A stretch of DNA of 64,000 nucleotides from Oscillatoriales cyanobacterium PMM_0080 (GCA_949127775.1 CASBQF010000272.1:18024-82023), one strand, 5' to 3'; numbered from the stretch's first letter, positions 30,583-40,693 are shown. Notes: generated from the sequence alone by a model not told the origin. Numbers and translations are program-made.

Positions 30583-30792
30583 TTACTGGTTATTGGTTAT
30601 TGGTTAGTTGTTGGTGATAAGCTGATCTGCATTTAAATTGTATATCAAAAAATAATCAAAGTCTTGTGGGTGTCCCGCCTGCCGTGAATATACAATAGAC
30701 ATCTCCAGAAAAGCCAGTTTTGAACAGGCAGGATGCCTGTTCCACAAGAAATATGGTCGATGTCTAATTTAAATGCCCTGTTTGGCCAATGA

Positions 30793-31941
30793 CTACAAGC
30801 TTTTAATTTGCTCGATTACCCAGCCAAAAGTTTCCATAACTTGCTTGAGGGCAGATTCTTCTTGCAAAGTAAACAAAGCGAGACTCGGCGACCTTCTTTC
30901 CCCAGGTTCTGTAGGTAGCGACAGACCGATCGAACTTAGCTTGTTTCTCAATTCCAGCCAATTTTGATCCGAATTAAATGGCGGCCGGGAACCGTAATTG
31001 TCAGCAGAAATCTCCATTCTGCCAGCAATATCTACAGTGAATAACTGATAGGGTTTTTTGCCCTTTTGAGGCAATTGGGCGGCGAAACCGCCGTAGGCGT
31101 CCCCTGTTCCCCACTGGATTTGAATTTCGGGCTCTTGACTTTTCGCCCAAAGGTAGATTTCTCTTGCCATTTGCGCCTCGTCTGCGCCTTGTCTAGCTTT
31201 GATTTCCGCAAAAAATGACGATTCATCCCAGCGCCTTCTTTCGCGCATTGCGTTGGATTTTTTCTGCTGTGCTTCGGCTGTCTGACCGATGACTCTGGGA
31301 ACCAATGTTTTTAAACCGTCTTCACTGACATATTGCTTAATTTCCAGGGCTAAAACTTCAACCGGGTCCATTTGTTCGTTGAGAAATTCGACAACTCGGC
31401 GCATTTCAGCGGAAATCTCGTCTGCTACAAATACTAGGCGAATTTTACCGGCTTGCAAATTGGTTTTAACTTTCTGCCAAAATAGGTCTTCATTAGCATC
31501 TGCACCGACAAACTCTTCAAAAATCTGTTCGGGATCTCGACCCCGATCGCGACAATTGGCTTCAAACAGAGCAATAATCGAATCTATTGGCCAATAAACT
31601 AACGCATTAGCAGCATAGTCGATCGACTGACCTAACACTTTTTGCCGAAGTGCAGCATTAGGAGTGCGCCTGACATCCACCAAAGTAGGAACTGCATTTT
31701 GGTCTACAAACAAGTGATTCAGCGACCACTGGACGGCAGTTTCTTCATCGCTGGGCACTGCTTCCCGTGAAATTAACAGCCACTTCCGCGCCGTCGCGCG
31801 ATCGATTTGATCTCCGGCGATCAGATTAGGATAAGTTACTAGCAATTCTTGTAACTGGTCTTCCGAGTCGTAGGGCTGTTCCATCATTTCTACCAGCCTG
31901 TCGTCGTCCTGAATCAGATAAATACCTCCAGCCATGCACAT
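30793..31941 (-). CDS. Hypothetical protein, possible PD-(D/E)XK nuclease-like
   Basis: 'PVEVLALEIKQYVSEDGLKTLVPRVIG' (E-I-K-like), 'YDSEDQLQELLVTYPNLIAGD'. Confidence 0.5.
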   Translation of the reverse strand: MCMAGGIYLIQDDDRLVEMMEQPYDSEDQLQELLVTYPNLIAGDQIDRATARKWLLISREAVPSDEETAVQWSLNHLFVDQNAVPTLVDVRRTPNAALRQKVLGQSIDYAANALVYWPIDSIIALFEANCRDRGRDPEQIFEEFVGADANEDLFWQKVKTNLQAGKIRLVFVADEISAEMRRVVEFLNEQMDPVEVLALEIKQYVSEDGLKTLVPRVIGQTAEAQQKKSNAMRERRRWDESSFFAEIKARQGADEAQMAREIYLWAKSQEPEIQIQWGTGDAYGGFAAQLPQKGKKPYQLFTVDIAGRMEISADNYGSRPPFNSDQNWLELRNKLSSIGLSLPTEPGERRSPSLALFTLQEESALKQVMETFGWVIEQIKSL

Positions 31942-31950
31942 CCACCTAGT

Positions 31951-32050
31951 AAATTTTAGATTTTAGATTTTAGATTTTAGATTTCAGGCTTAGTTATTAG
32001 TCATCAGTCACTGGACTGAAGATTAATGACTGATGACTGAAGACTAATGA
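31951..32050. repeat. Bipolar short tandem repeat region
   Basis: 'ttttagattttagattttagattttagattt' and 'ttagttattagtcatcagtcac', followed by 'gattaatgactgatgactgaagactaatgactactgac'. Confidence 0.75.
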
Positions 32051-32929
32051 CTACTGACAACCAGTAAATACTTGCTGTGCCGGCCCAGTCATGTAAATCC
32101 GCCCAGAAACTTCTGCCCATTCGATTTCCAAAACGCCGCCGGGGAGTTCAACCGTAGTTGTCCGATCGCACTTTCCGACCAACACCCCAGCCACCACAGC
32201 GGCACAAGCACCAGTCCCACAAGCTAGAGTAACACCTGCGCCCCTTTCCCACACGCGCATTTTTACATAGTCCCGTCGTATTACTTGAATAAATTCCGTA
32301 TTTGTACGGTGCCCGAAGGCTGGGTGGTGTTCAAATTTAGGGCCGATAGTTTCCAAAGCCACAGCCGAAACATCGTCTACAAAGGTAATGCAGTGAGGAT
32401 TTCCCATGCTGACACAGGTAACAGACCAAGATTTGTCGGCAACTTCGATCGGCACATCTATCACTTTGGCATCTGGTGCGGCCAAAGTTGTGGGAATTTC
32501 CGCAGCCAGCAGCCGGGGAAGTCCCATATCCACCTTAACCTGACCGTCCGATCGCAATTCTGTGATAATAACGCCCGCACCGGTGTGAATCCGGTACTCA
32601 GTCTTAGATTCACTCCCCCCCGAAGCCTGGGGGGGTTGGGGAGGGTGAATTTCTTTCGATTCCAAATCGGCGATAAACTTAGCCAAACAGCGAATCCCGT
32701 TACCGCACATTTCCGGTTCCGAACCGTCGGAATTAAAAATCCGCATCGTATAGTCAGTGCCGTTTTGACCAGGAAGGGCAAAAATCACGCCGTCTGCGCC
32801 GATCCCAAAATGTCGATCGCACATGGACACAGCTTGTTCTGGTGTTAAAACTGGTTCACAGGAGTGGCGGTTGTCAATCAGAATAAAATCATTGCCCAGT
32901 CCGTGATATTTCGCAAACTCGATCGGCAT
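32051..32929 (-). CDS. dapF: Diaminopimelate epimerase
   Basis: Start [21 protein letters not shown]; '[21 protein letters not shown]'; '[15 protein letters not shown]'. Confidence 0.95.
   Translation of the reverse strand: MPIEFAKYHGLGNDFILIDNRHSCEPVLTPEQAVSMCDRHFGIGADGVIFALPGQNGTDYTMRIFNSDGSEPEMCGNGIRCLAKFIADLESKEIHPPQPPQASGGSESKTEYRIHTGAGVIITELRSDGQVKVDMGLPRLLAAEIPTTLAAPDAKVIDVPIEVADKSWSVTCVSMGNPHCITFVDDVSAVALETIGPKFEHHPAFGHRTNTEFIQVIRRDYVKMRVWERGAGVTLACGTGACAAVVAGVLVGKCDRTTTVELPGGVLEIEWAEVSGRIYMTGPAQQVFTGCQ
32608..32650. repeat. Hairpin repeat inside dapF
   Basis: 'attcactcccccccgaagcctgggggggttggggagggtgaat': arms CCCCCCC/GGGGGGG with outer ATTCAC/GTGAAT. Confidence 0.85.
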
Positions 32930-33111
32930 AAAAACAAACCTCTTTCGGTTAAAACTGATTAGACAGGACTTACGCAATACCAAAGAAACCGGGTTTTTCA
33001 TCGGTATTCAAGGCTTCGATGCAGTATTTTCGTAAAAAAACCCGGTTTCTGACCGATCGAGTGCCTAAGTCCTATTAGATAATGTGATGACCAAATTACC
33101 CATTTCTCAGT

Positions 33112-33324
33112 ATGTCCGAATTTGAGACAGGATTGCCCAGCATTCGCTTAATACAAAGCTACATCAAAGACAAAGAACAGGTAGAGATCAAACTCATGAC
33201 CGGCGATTTGCTAGTGGGTAGAATTTTTTGGCAGGATAATGGCTGTATTTGCCTCCTCGATGCCTCAGAAAAACAAATTTTGATCTGGCGATCGGCAATT
33301 GCCTATATCAAACCCAACGGCTGA
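33112..33324 (+). CDS. hfq: Cyanobacterial Hfq
   Basis: 'LPSIRLIQSYIKDKEQVEIKLMTGDLLVGRIFWQDNGCICLLDASEKQILIWRSAIAYIKP' Sm-like, cyanobacterial type. Confidence 0.92.
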   Translation: MSEFETGLPSIRLIQSYIKDKEQVEIKLMTGDLLVGRIFWQDNGCICLLDASEKQILIWRSAIAYIKPNG

Positions 33325-33450
33325 GGAGAGGGATACGGGGATACGGGGAGACGGCGAGACAGCGAGACGGCGAGAGTTGGATAATTACCCAATTCCCAAT
33401 TCCCAATTCCCAATTCCCAATTCCCAATTCCCTCAACATCTGTCAACTGA

Positions 33451-35766
33451 CTAATCACTAAACAGCTTTTCGCTAACCTGTGCGGTAACAAAGGGCAGGT
33501 TTAAGGCCGGTTGCGCGATCGGCTGTGATGCCGTCCGTTGCATCAAGCCGAGCTCGTAGAAACCACCGCACAGCAGCAAACGATCGCCCTCTTGCAAATC
33601 AGTAGTTCCGTCCGGCCAGCGAGTAAACTTCCCTTCCCGGCGGATCGCCCGCACCTGCACCCCATACTGAGTCAGCAAATCTACCTCTGAGAGTTTTTGG
33701 CCCGCCCAAGGGCTGTTTTCTGGCAGCCTCAGCCACTGACAAGAACTGTCGCCTTGCGGGACGGCAATTTCCCCCTTCGCCAGCAACTCAAAACTCACAA
33801 GTTCTTCCGGTTCTCCGACTACCAAAACCCGATCGCCCGACAGCAAAGCAGCCTTCCCGTTAGGATAATCAATTTCCTCGCCATCTTCGCGGACGATCGC
33901 CATCACACTCACCCCGATCAACTGTCGCAAATTAGTTTCTTCCAGAGTCATGCCGGCGATCGGAGCACCTTCGGGCAAACTGTACCACTCGCTGTTCATA
34001 TCTCGAACCGCCACTTTCAAATCCCGCGAAACGGCCAAAGGTTCGCGTCGCGGCCGCAATTCCAGATAGCGGCTGCTGCGAATTTGCTGGACTTCTCGCC
34101 CGATCGCCATTGCCGAGACACCCATCCCAGCCAGCAAGTGAGAAGACAATTCTAAACTCGCCTCAAACTCCGGCTGCACAACTTCCCAGGCGCCCAATTG
34201 GTAAAGCAGTTCAATATCTTTATCTTTGTTAGCCCGCACCACAATATCCAAATCCGGGACTAATTCCAAAGCCCGCTTCAGACACAAACGAGTGCTCATA
34301 GGATCGGGAAGCGTCACCGCCATTGCCTTAGCCCGTCCCACCCCAGCCGATTCTAATACGTGCAAACTGGCAGCATTACCATAAACATAAGGAATTCCTA
34401 GCACCCGGCACTCTTGAATTCTGCTTTCCGATTCATCAATTACCACAACTGAACAGTTGCGGCTTTGCAGCATTTTGACTAAAGTTCTGCCAACTCGCCC
34501 GTAGCCGCAAACCACAATATGATTTTGTTCCGGCAAAGTTTCAGCTATTTCCACAGGTTGAGATGATTGGTCAAAATAGCGCTGCAAAGGCCCGAAATTT
34601 TCCGCCCAATTGAATAACTGCGGCACGCTTCTCAATACAAACGGCGTTAGTACCAGAGTGACTGCTGTCGTTCCTAAAATTAACAGATAAACGTCTCGCG
34701 AAACCAGTCCCAAGGCTTGGCCGGAACTAGCGAGGACAAAAGAGAACTCTCCAATTTGAGCCAAACCCAAACCTGCGATTAATGCTGTTTTTAGGGGATA
34801 GCCAAACAGTCGGACGATCGGCGTTATGATTAAAAATTTGCCGACAAATACTAAAAATACCAGTCCCAGGATTAACTCTAGATGGTTCCAGAGAAAAAAC
34901 GGGTCAATTAACATTCCGATCGTCACAAAAAATAGGGATGCAAAAATATCTCGCAAAGGCTCAACATAAGTTAGAGTTTGGTCGGCATATTCCACCTCAG
35001 AAATCATCAATCCCGCTACAAATGCGCCCATCTCGATCGAGAAACCCAAATATTCTGTCAGTAGGGCAATGCTCAAAGCCAACACCACAACTCCCAGCAA
35101 AAATAGTTCCCGACTCTCTGTTTTAGCGAGGTAGCGCAGCAACTGCGGCACGATCCAAATGCCCGCGACGACTGCACCAGCAGCAAATAAACTAATTCGC
35201 AGCAGGGCCCACGCTACCGTGATGCCGATCGCCTCTGCGGGCTGATTGAGGGCCGGCAAAACTGCCAACATTAGCCCCAAGGCCAAATCTTGAACTACCA
35301 AGATTCCCAGCATAACTTGACCGTGGGAAGTACCGCTTTCCGAACGCTCCATCAAGCACTTCAGTACAACTGCTGTCGAAGAAAGCGACAGAATCGACCC
35401 CAAAAACACGCCTTGGGCGGGCGATTCTACCCAACCTACAGCCAAGGAAATTGCAGTAGTAAAGGCGATCGTCAGCACAATTTGCAAACCCCCGCCGCCC
35501 AAACTAATCGCTTTAACTTTTTGGAGCTCGGCGAAAGAAAACTCAACTCCCAAGGCAAACAACAGAAAGGCAACGCCGAATTCAGCTAGAGTATCTACCT
35601 GAATTAATTCTTTGATCAACCCCAAACCAGCCGGCCCAACTACGATCCCTCCCAGGAGATACCCGAGAATTACCGGTTGTCGCAATAGCGATGCAAACAG
35701 TCCTCCTGCTGCGGCAGCAGCGAGAACTAGAACTAAGTCAACGATCAGTCGGAAGTCTTCTTGCAC
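33451..35766 (-). CDS. Monovalent cation:proton antiporter-2 (KefB-like) with TrkA-N/TrkA-C domains
   Basis: 'LGYLLGGIVVGPAGLGLI', 'NHIVVCGYGRVGRTLVKMLQ', two TrkA-C-like repeats; probable GTG start at 35766. Confidence 0.9.
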   Translation of the reverse strand: MQEDFRLIVDLVLVLAAAAAGGLFASLLRQPVILGYLLGGIVVGPAGLGLIKELIQVDTLAEFGVAFLLFALGVEFSFAELQKVKAISLGGGGLQIVLTIAFTTAISLAVGWVESPAQGVFLGSILSLSSTAVVLKCLMERSESGTSHGQVMLGILVVQDLALGLMLAVLPALNQPAEAIGITVAWALLRISLFAAGAVVAGIWIVPQLLRYLAKTESRELFLLGVVVLALSIALLTEYLGFSIEMGAFVAGLMISEVEYADQTLTYVEPLRDIFASLFFVTIGMLIDPFFLWNHLELILGLVFLVFVGKFLIITPIVRLFGYPLKTALIAGLGLAQIGEFSFVLASSGQALGLVSRDVYLLILGTTAVTLVLTPFVLRSVPQLFNWAENFGPLQRYFDQSSQPVEIAETLPEQNHIVVCGYGRVGRTLVKMLQSRNCSVVVIDESESRIQECRVLGIPYVYGNAASLHVLESAGVGRAKAMAVTLPDPMSTRLCLKRALELVPDLDIVVRANKDKDIELLYQLGAWEVVQPEFEASLELSSHLLAGMGVSAMAIGREVQQIRSSRYLELRPRREPLAVSRDLKVAVRDMNSEWYSLPEGAPIAGMTLEETNLRQLIGVSVMAIVREDGEEIDYPNGKAALLSGDRVLVVGEPEELVSFELLAKGEIAVPQGDSSCQWLRLPENSPWAGQKLSEVDLLTQYGVQVRAIRREGKFTRWPDGTTDLQEGDRLLLCGGFYELGLMQRTASQPIAQPALNLPFVTAQVSEKLFSD

Positions 35767-35884
35767 AACTTTATGAAAAAAGTGTAAAGTTATATTATAG
35801 TATCTAATGTGTTGACTGTGTTTGAAGCGTTGACTATAGTTGAAGAGCAACTGCAACAGTCGCCAAGGATCGAGGTATTTTCGG

Positions 35885-36976
35885 ATGACAAAGACTTCAA
35901 CTGGGCACAAAAGGCTTAATCTATTACAGGTCTATCGAGGGATTGCAGCGATATTGGTGGTGCTGTTTCACCTGAATGATATGAGCATACAAAGGTTAAA
36001 ACAAGTAACTTTTTTTAATTTATTTCATGGTGGGTGGAGTGGTGTTGATTACTTTTTTGTGTTAAGCGGCTTTATTATGGTGTACGTTCATCGATCGGCG
36101 ATCGGGAAACCAGACCAGTTAAAATCATTTTTAGTCAAACGCAGCGTCAGAATTTACCCAATTTATTGGATAATTACTCTTATAGTTTTAGCCTTTTTTG
36201 TCGTAATACCAGGTTTTGCCAATAACAAAGACTTAGGTATTCAGCAAATATTAACATCTCTGCTGCTGATACCTCAGAACGATCCACCAATTCTAGATGT
36301 CGGCTGGACTTTGATTTACGAAATGTTTTTTTATCTACTCTTCAGCATAGCAATCTGGTTCAAACCCAAATATTCTGTGCCGATACTTTCGAGTTGGCTA
36401 TTTGTCACAATGCTGCATTACTTAAAAGTCATAAATTTTGGTGGCAAAGCTTTTTTGCTAAATATAGTATTTGGCAATATGAATCTAGAATTTTTTCTAG
36501 GCTGCTTGGCTGGGTATATTGTGATTAAATTTGGCCCTAAAATTAGCAAAAACAGGTGGATTTTGTTTGGCGTGGCAAATTTAGGATACGTAGCTTTATT
36601 AATGATAACGAGTGCGAACGAGTTAGAAATAGATCGAATGAGCACTTTTGGAGTGCTGGCGGCTTTGTTAATCATCGGTTCGGCATCGATCGACCTTAAC
36701 GACTCACCAAAAGTCCCCAAAATTTTAACATACTTGGGAGACGCCTCTTACTCAATATTTTTAGTCCACAGCCCGATCGTATCAGCAGCAACAAAAGTGG
36801 TACAAAAGGCAAACTTAGGCAAATATTACGATGGATTTTTTGCACCAGCATTGATAGTATTGATATCAGTAGTTGCAGGCTGCTTGTTCTACTCTTTAAT
36901 CGAAAAACCGCTGACAGTTTATCTGCGGAAAAATGTAGTTGAAAAAATGAATTTTTCCAAAGTGCCAGCCAGCTAA
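35885..36976 (+). CDS. Acyltransferase family 3 (OafA/NodX-like)
   Basis: 'VYRGIAAILVVLFHLND', 'WSGVDYFFVLSGFIMVYVH', 'GDASYSIFLVHSPIV'. Confidence 0.9.
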   Translation: MTKTSTGHKRLNLLQVYRGIAAILVVLFHLNDMSIQRLKQVTFFNLFHGGWSGVDYFFVLSGFIMVYVHRSAIGKPDQLKSFLVKRSVRIYPIYWIITLIVLAFFVVIPGFANNKDLGIQQILTSLLLIPQNDPPILDVGWTLIYEMFFYLLFSIAIWFKPKYSVPILSSWLFVTMLHYLKVINFGGKAFLLNIVFGNMNLEFFLGCLAGYIVIKFGPKISKNRWILFGVANLGYVALLMITSANELEIDRMSTFGVLAALLIIGSASIDLNDSPKVPKILTYLGDASYSIFLVHSPIVSAATKVVQKANLGKYYDGFFAPALIVLISVVAGCLFYSLIEKPLTVYLRKNVVEKMNFSKVPAS

Positions 36977-37037
36977 TTGTAGGGTGCATCGCTGTGATAT
37001 TTTTGATTTGAGGTGAAGATTGGCGATGCAACGCACC

Positions 37038-37208
37038 CTAGATCATACAGCACAGTACCGCAAGCCGGAGGCTACGGGAAAACAAGAGCAACGCGAAAAC
37101 CGCAGCCCACGACGCGGCTGCCCACCAAATTCCAGCTACGATAGGAGTTGAATTTTGGTCGCCGAGGATGGCATCATATTCTCTAGGTTGATTTGGCTCA
37201 TTTGGCAT
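37038..37208 (-). pseudogene. Possible N-terminal remnant of a larger cyanobacterial protein
   Basis: Short ORF MPNEPNQPREYDAILGDQNSTPIVAGIWWAAASWAAVFALLLFSRSLRLAVLCCMI; 'PREYDAxLGxQNxTP' looks like a recurring cyanobacterial N-terminal motif (recalled, not checked). Confidence 0.3.
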
Positions 37209-37281
37209 GGCATTTTGACCTCTGATTGATTAACGAATGTGGCATTTATATAATAATAGCCATCTCAAATATTCACCACTT

Positions 37282-37500
37282 ATATCGTTTCCGGTTGTAT
37301 CGAAATTATTAGGATCGAAAATTAAATAACTTACACCAGTTTGTGGGATGTCCCGCCCGTTCTTTCTGGACGGGCGAGACATCCCACAAGAAGCATAGAA
37401 ATTGTAAGTTATTAAATTTTCATTCCTTAGTAACTGAAATTAGGAGACTGCACGTGCCGTCTCCTTTATTATGTCCAAGAGTGTAACCAGAATTTAGATT
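37282..37500. repeat. Interrupted copy of the 'gagacggcagtgccgtctcc' palindrome family
   Basis: 'atatcgtttccggttgtatcgaaattattag' ... 'taactgaaattaggagactgcacgtgccgtctcc...gtaaccagaattta'. Confidence 0.6.
37317..37421. mobile_element. 105-bp palindromic element nested in the repeat above
   Basis: Ends GAAAATTAAATAACTTACA / TGTAAGTTATTAAATTTTC; inner stem 'tgtgggatgtcccgcccg...cgggcgagacatcccaca'. Confidence 0.75.
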
Positions 37501-37596
37501 ATTAGAAAGAATTGGTTTAAAGCCGGAACCCTTTGAGGGAGAAATTAAAAGAAGACTATTTATTGCTTCAATCCTCGGACTTCCAGGTAGAGGCAA

Positions 37597-37637
37597 GCTG
37601 TCAACTGTCAACTGTCAACTGTCAACTGTCAACTGAA
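37597..37637. repeat. (GTCAACT)n heptamer array
   Basis: 'ctgtcaactgtcaactgtcaactgtcaactgtcaactg'. Confidence 0.9.
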
Positions 37638-37810
37638 TGAAGCAGCAGGCAGCTATGCGAAAAAGCAGACAAATGATTCGTGATGCTTTGCACTTTCATA
37701 AGCTACATTTATCTACTTTGTGCCAGCCTAACATTCCTTTACTGTTTAGGTCGAGAGCGTGATAAAATTAGGAGCTTTGTGTAACATTAGCTAGACAAAA
37801 ATTAAGGATA

Positions 37811-38755
37811 TTGGTGATGACAACGACTGTGAATCAAGCCAACTCCAAGTCAAGTGCAAAAATAGTTGTCGGTGCTATTTGGGAGTGTAAGCTGTTGAGA
37901 ACAAGCATGAAAAGGACGATCGCCAGTGGGGGAATTATTGCCAGCATTCTCAGTCTGGTATCGCCCGTGCAAGCTTTGCAGGTGCAGGTGACACCGGCAA
38001 ATCCTGAACAGGGAGATACGCTGTCAGTAATTATTCAGGTAAATAGCAGCAGCCCGACTCCCACGGTTTCTGTACTGCAAAAAAAGTACCCAGCTTTTCC
38101 AATGGGTAATAATCGCTTTCGGGCGCTACTACCGACAACTCCGCTGGAGAAGGCTGGTGCTCGCCTTCTGCAAGTCGCCGGTGACGGACAAGTACAGAAG
38201 TTGAGCGTGCAAGTTCGATCGCGCAATTTTCCCACTCAATCTATCACGCTCCCACCAGGAAAAGACAGTGAAGGTACTGATGCCGAGTTCGATCGCGTGG
38301 ACGCATTTAAAGCACTGGTTACACCCCAAAAATTTTGGAACGGCCCACTTTTGCGGCCGAACTCCGGCGAAATTACCACCGTTTACGGCGTTCGGCGGTA
38401 CTATAATGGGGTATTTGCCCAAGACTACTACCACCGCGGCGTCGATTACGCGGGTGCTTACGGTTCTCCGGTAATAGCACCGGCTGCTGGCTTTGTGTCT
38501 CTCGTGGGACGAGAATCCCAAGGGTTCAAAATCCACGGGAATGTCGTCGGTATTGACCACGGGCAAGGGGTAGCAAGTATTTTGATGCACCTCAGCCGGA
38601 TTGATGTTAGAGAGGGTGATTTTGTGCAAGCAGGTCAAGTAATTGGCGCTTTGGGGTCTACGGGGGCTTCGACCGGCCCTCACCTGCACTGGGGACTTTA
38701 CGTGCACGGGCAGTCCGTCGATCCAGTTCCTTGGCGGCTTCAGGGAGTTGAGTAG
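37811..38755 (+). CDS. M23-family metallopeptidase
   Basis: 'YYHRGVDYAGAYGSPVIAPAAGFVSLVG', 'GATGPHLHWGLYVHG'-type motif (STGASTGPHLHWGLYVHG). Confidence 0.92.
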   Translation: MVMTTTVNQANSKSSAKIVVGAIWECKLLRTSMKRTIASGGIIASILSLVSPVQALQVQVTPANPEQGDTLSVIIQVNSSSPTPTVSVLQKKYPAFPMGNNRFRALLPTTPLEKAGARLLQVAGDGQVQKLSVQVRSRNFPTQSITLPPGKDSEGTDAEFDRVDAFKALVTPQKFWNGPLLRPNSGEITTVYGVRRYYNGVFAQDYYHRGVDYAGAYGSPVIAPAAGFVSLVGRESQGFKIHGNVVGIDHGQGVASILMHLSRIDVREGDFVQAGQVIGALGSTGASTGPHLHWGLYVHGQSVDPVPWRLQGVE

Positions 38756-38965
38756 CAAATTTTACTGGTTTTGACGAATTTAACAGTCAATTATGGGGTA
38801 AGTTTGTGGCTGGGGTGGCGAGATAACTGTTCTGGGTTATCAGTATTGAGCTAGGATTGGTATCAAAATTCTCGATTCCAACCTCAAAACTCCAATCTCA
38901 AGACGCTAGCAATCGCGTCTTCCAAAAAAAACTCTATTAATGATGCCGTTGAGCGGGAAGCATAT

Positions 38966-39502
38966 ATGAGTATTGAAAAAATTGTTGAACAGGCTTTGCA
39001 GGATGGCTATTTAACGCCGTCTATGGAAGCTGAGGTGGGACGAATCTGCAATACGGCTTCTGAATTGTCGATCGAAGAGTACATGGCTCTCGATCGGCTG
39101 ATGGGAGCTTTGTTGACTGGGGAAGTTGTGGTTCTGCCGCGCAAACAGTTCATCAACGTGATGGAAGAGTTGGTGCTCAGCGATGCGATCGCCAGGGTGG
39201 CAGAGATTGAGGCGGAGACCGACCAGAGTCTCGATGTCGGTGATATTGCAGCCTATGCTTTGAATAGGCTGCCACCTCTGTACGCGACGACGGAAGAAGG
39301 GGCTCACTTTCAAAGGGCTAGGGCTAAAGAGCAACTTCACGATTTGATTTCAAAAGAAGTCAACGCGGCGATCGCCCGCAATTTGGACAGGCCAGACACC
39401 CCAAACCCCACAGCTTTGGGCAAGTCTTCGGGAAACGAAGTTCTTTCACAGCTAAGCACTTGGCTGCAAGCTAACGCCACCAATTTTGAGCCGCAGCCCT
39501 AG
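38966..39502 (+). CDS. ComFB-family protein
   Basis: 'EELVLSDAIARVAEIEAETDQSLDVGDIAAYALNRLPPLYATTEEG', ComFB-type motif. Confidence 0.8.
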   Translation: MSIEKIVEQALQDGYLTPSMEAEVGRICNTASELSIEEYMALDRLMGALLTGEVVVLPRKQFINVMEELVLSDAIARVAEIEAETDQSLDVGDIAAYALNRLPPLYATTEEGAHFQRARAKEQLHDLISKEVNAAIARNLDRPDTPNPTALGKSSGNEVLSQLSTWLQANATNFEPQP

Positions 39503-39581
39503 CACGACAAGAGTTAGCTATATTTCGGTTAAGTCGATCCCGCTCTATTTACAAAGCGGGATTTCTAGTTTTTGATCGCTA

Positions 39582-39716
39582 ATATCAATTCCGATTGCAT
39601 CGGAATTAATATTACACGAATCAGGAGACGGCTTGGCCTTTGTCCCTACAAATCTGACGTAGGGACACGGTACGTGCTGTGTCCTTTATATCATCCCGAT
39701 GTAACCGGAATTGATC
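39582..39716. repeat. Palindromic repeat of the 'gagacggcagtgccgtctcc' family
   Basis: 'atatcaattccgattgcatcggaattaatatt...gtaaccggaattgat' outer arms. Confidence 0.75.
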
Positions 39717-39822
39717 TAACATTCATCATTTAAAGGCACAAGGCCGAACCCCGAAGCCAGAATTTAAGAAAAAAATTAAAATTTAAGAGTTTTTTTATTT
39801 GTTACATCAAACAAAAAAATTC

Positions 39823-39948
39823 GGCGTTGCTGAATTTAGGTATGATTCACTCACTTTCGCGCAATCCCTGAAATGAGTAGGGGCAATTCATGAATTGCCC
39901 CTACTGTCTCATTTCGGAGGCAAATCATACTCCTTTCTCAGCAACGCC
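39823..39948. mobile_element. MITE-like 'GGCGTTGCTGA' element, copy 1
   Basis: Ends GGCGTTGCTGAATTTAGG... / ...CTCAGCAACGCC; centre 'aggggcaattcatgaattgcccct'. Confidence 0.75.
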
Positions 39949-39979
39949 AAAAATTTCTGTTCCTTCTCCCTTCAAAGGC

Positions 39980-40693
39980 TTAATTATTGCTTTCAGAAGA
40001 GTCTGCCGAGGGGCTAGCTGCAACTTTTGTATCTCGCTTTTCGCGTTTTTTCCGTTCCGCTTGGATGACATCTTGAAGCACTATTCGCGCTTGAGCCATT
40101 TTTTCCAAATTGCTGCGGTACAAATCTAAATCTTTGCTAACTTTGTCTTCAGGTAAGTGCAAAGCCGCGCTGACTTTGGCGATCGCGTCGTTTCGCGTTT
40201 CTTGGTCTTTTACCATGTCGGCGTCAGCTTTTTCTAGCAGCGAGAACAAACCGATCGCAAATAAGCGGCTGTACTTAAATTTAGAGTTGCTGGCGATCGC
40301 CCCTAAAGACGCTTGCAAATCTGCTGTATCTTCAAAGCTAGTGGAGCGATCGAGCCACGAGAGCAACTCTGGCCCAGAAAGTCGATCGGCCAAGCTTTCC
40401 AAGCGGTGAGCATCATGTTTGTAGCGATCGGGATCGTCCTCTAGGGATTTGCACAAACCGTTAAAAATCGAAAGTCTGTCTGCTTCTGGGGCGTATCCGA
40501 GCATGAATCGATCGAAAGCTGTCACCACACCCAAAGCATAAATCGGGTCGTATTGAAAATCGGCATTCGCCGAAAGCAAGTGCATTTCTACCATCAACTC
40601 TTCCACCACTCGACGGTAAATTGAGTTGATCGGTCGAGTGTGAATCGTATAGAAACTTCGCTTAGTATCTGAAACAGTACGGTTATTGTTCAC
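39980..40693 (-). CDS. thf1: Thylakoid formation protein Thf1/Psb29
   Basis: 'NNNRTVSDTKRSFYTIHTRPINSIYRRVVEELMVEMHLLSAN'; likely GTG start at 40693 (ORF extends to 40819). Confidence 0.93.
   Translation of the reverse strand: MNNNRTVSDTKRSFYTIHTRPINSIYRRVVEELMVEMHLLSANADFQYDPIYALGVVTAFDRFMLGYAPEADRLSIFNGLCKSLEDDPDRYKHDAHRLESLADRLSGPELLSWLDRSTSFEDTADLQASLGAIASNSKFKYSRLFAIGLFSLLEKADADMVKDQETRNDAIAKVSAALHLPEDKVSKDLDLYRSNLEKMAQARIVLQDVIQAERKKREKRDTKVAASPSADSSESNN

Noticed and set aside
32285-32848. 187-aa plus-strand ORF opposite dapF
   Set aside because: Shadow ORF; dapF motifs are decisive.
38129-38758. 209-aa minus-strand ORF opposite the M23 peptidase
   Set aside because: Shadow ORF of a well-supported gene.
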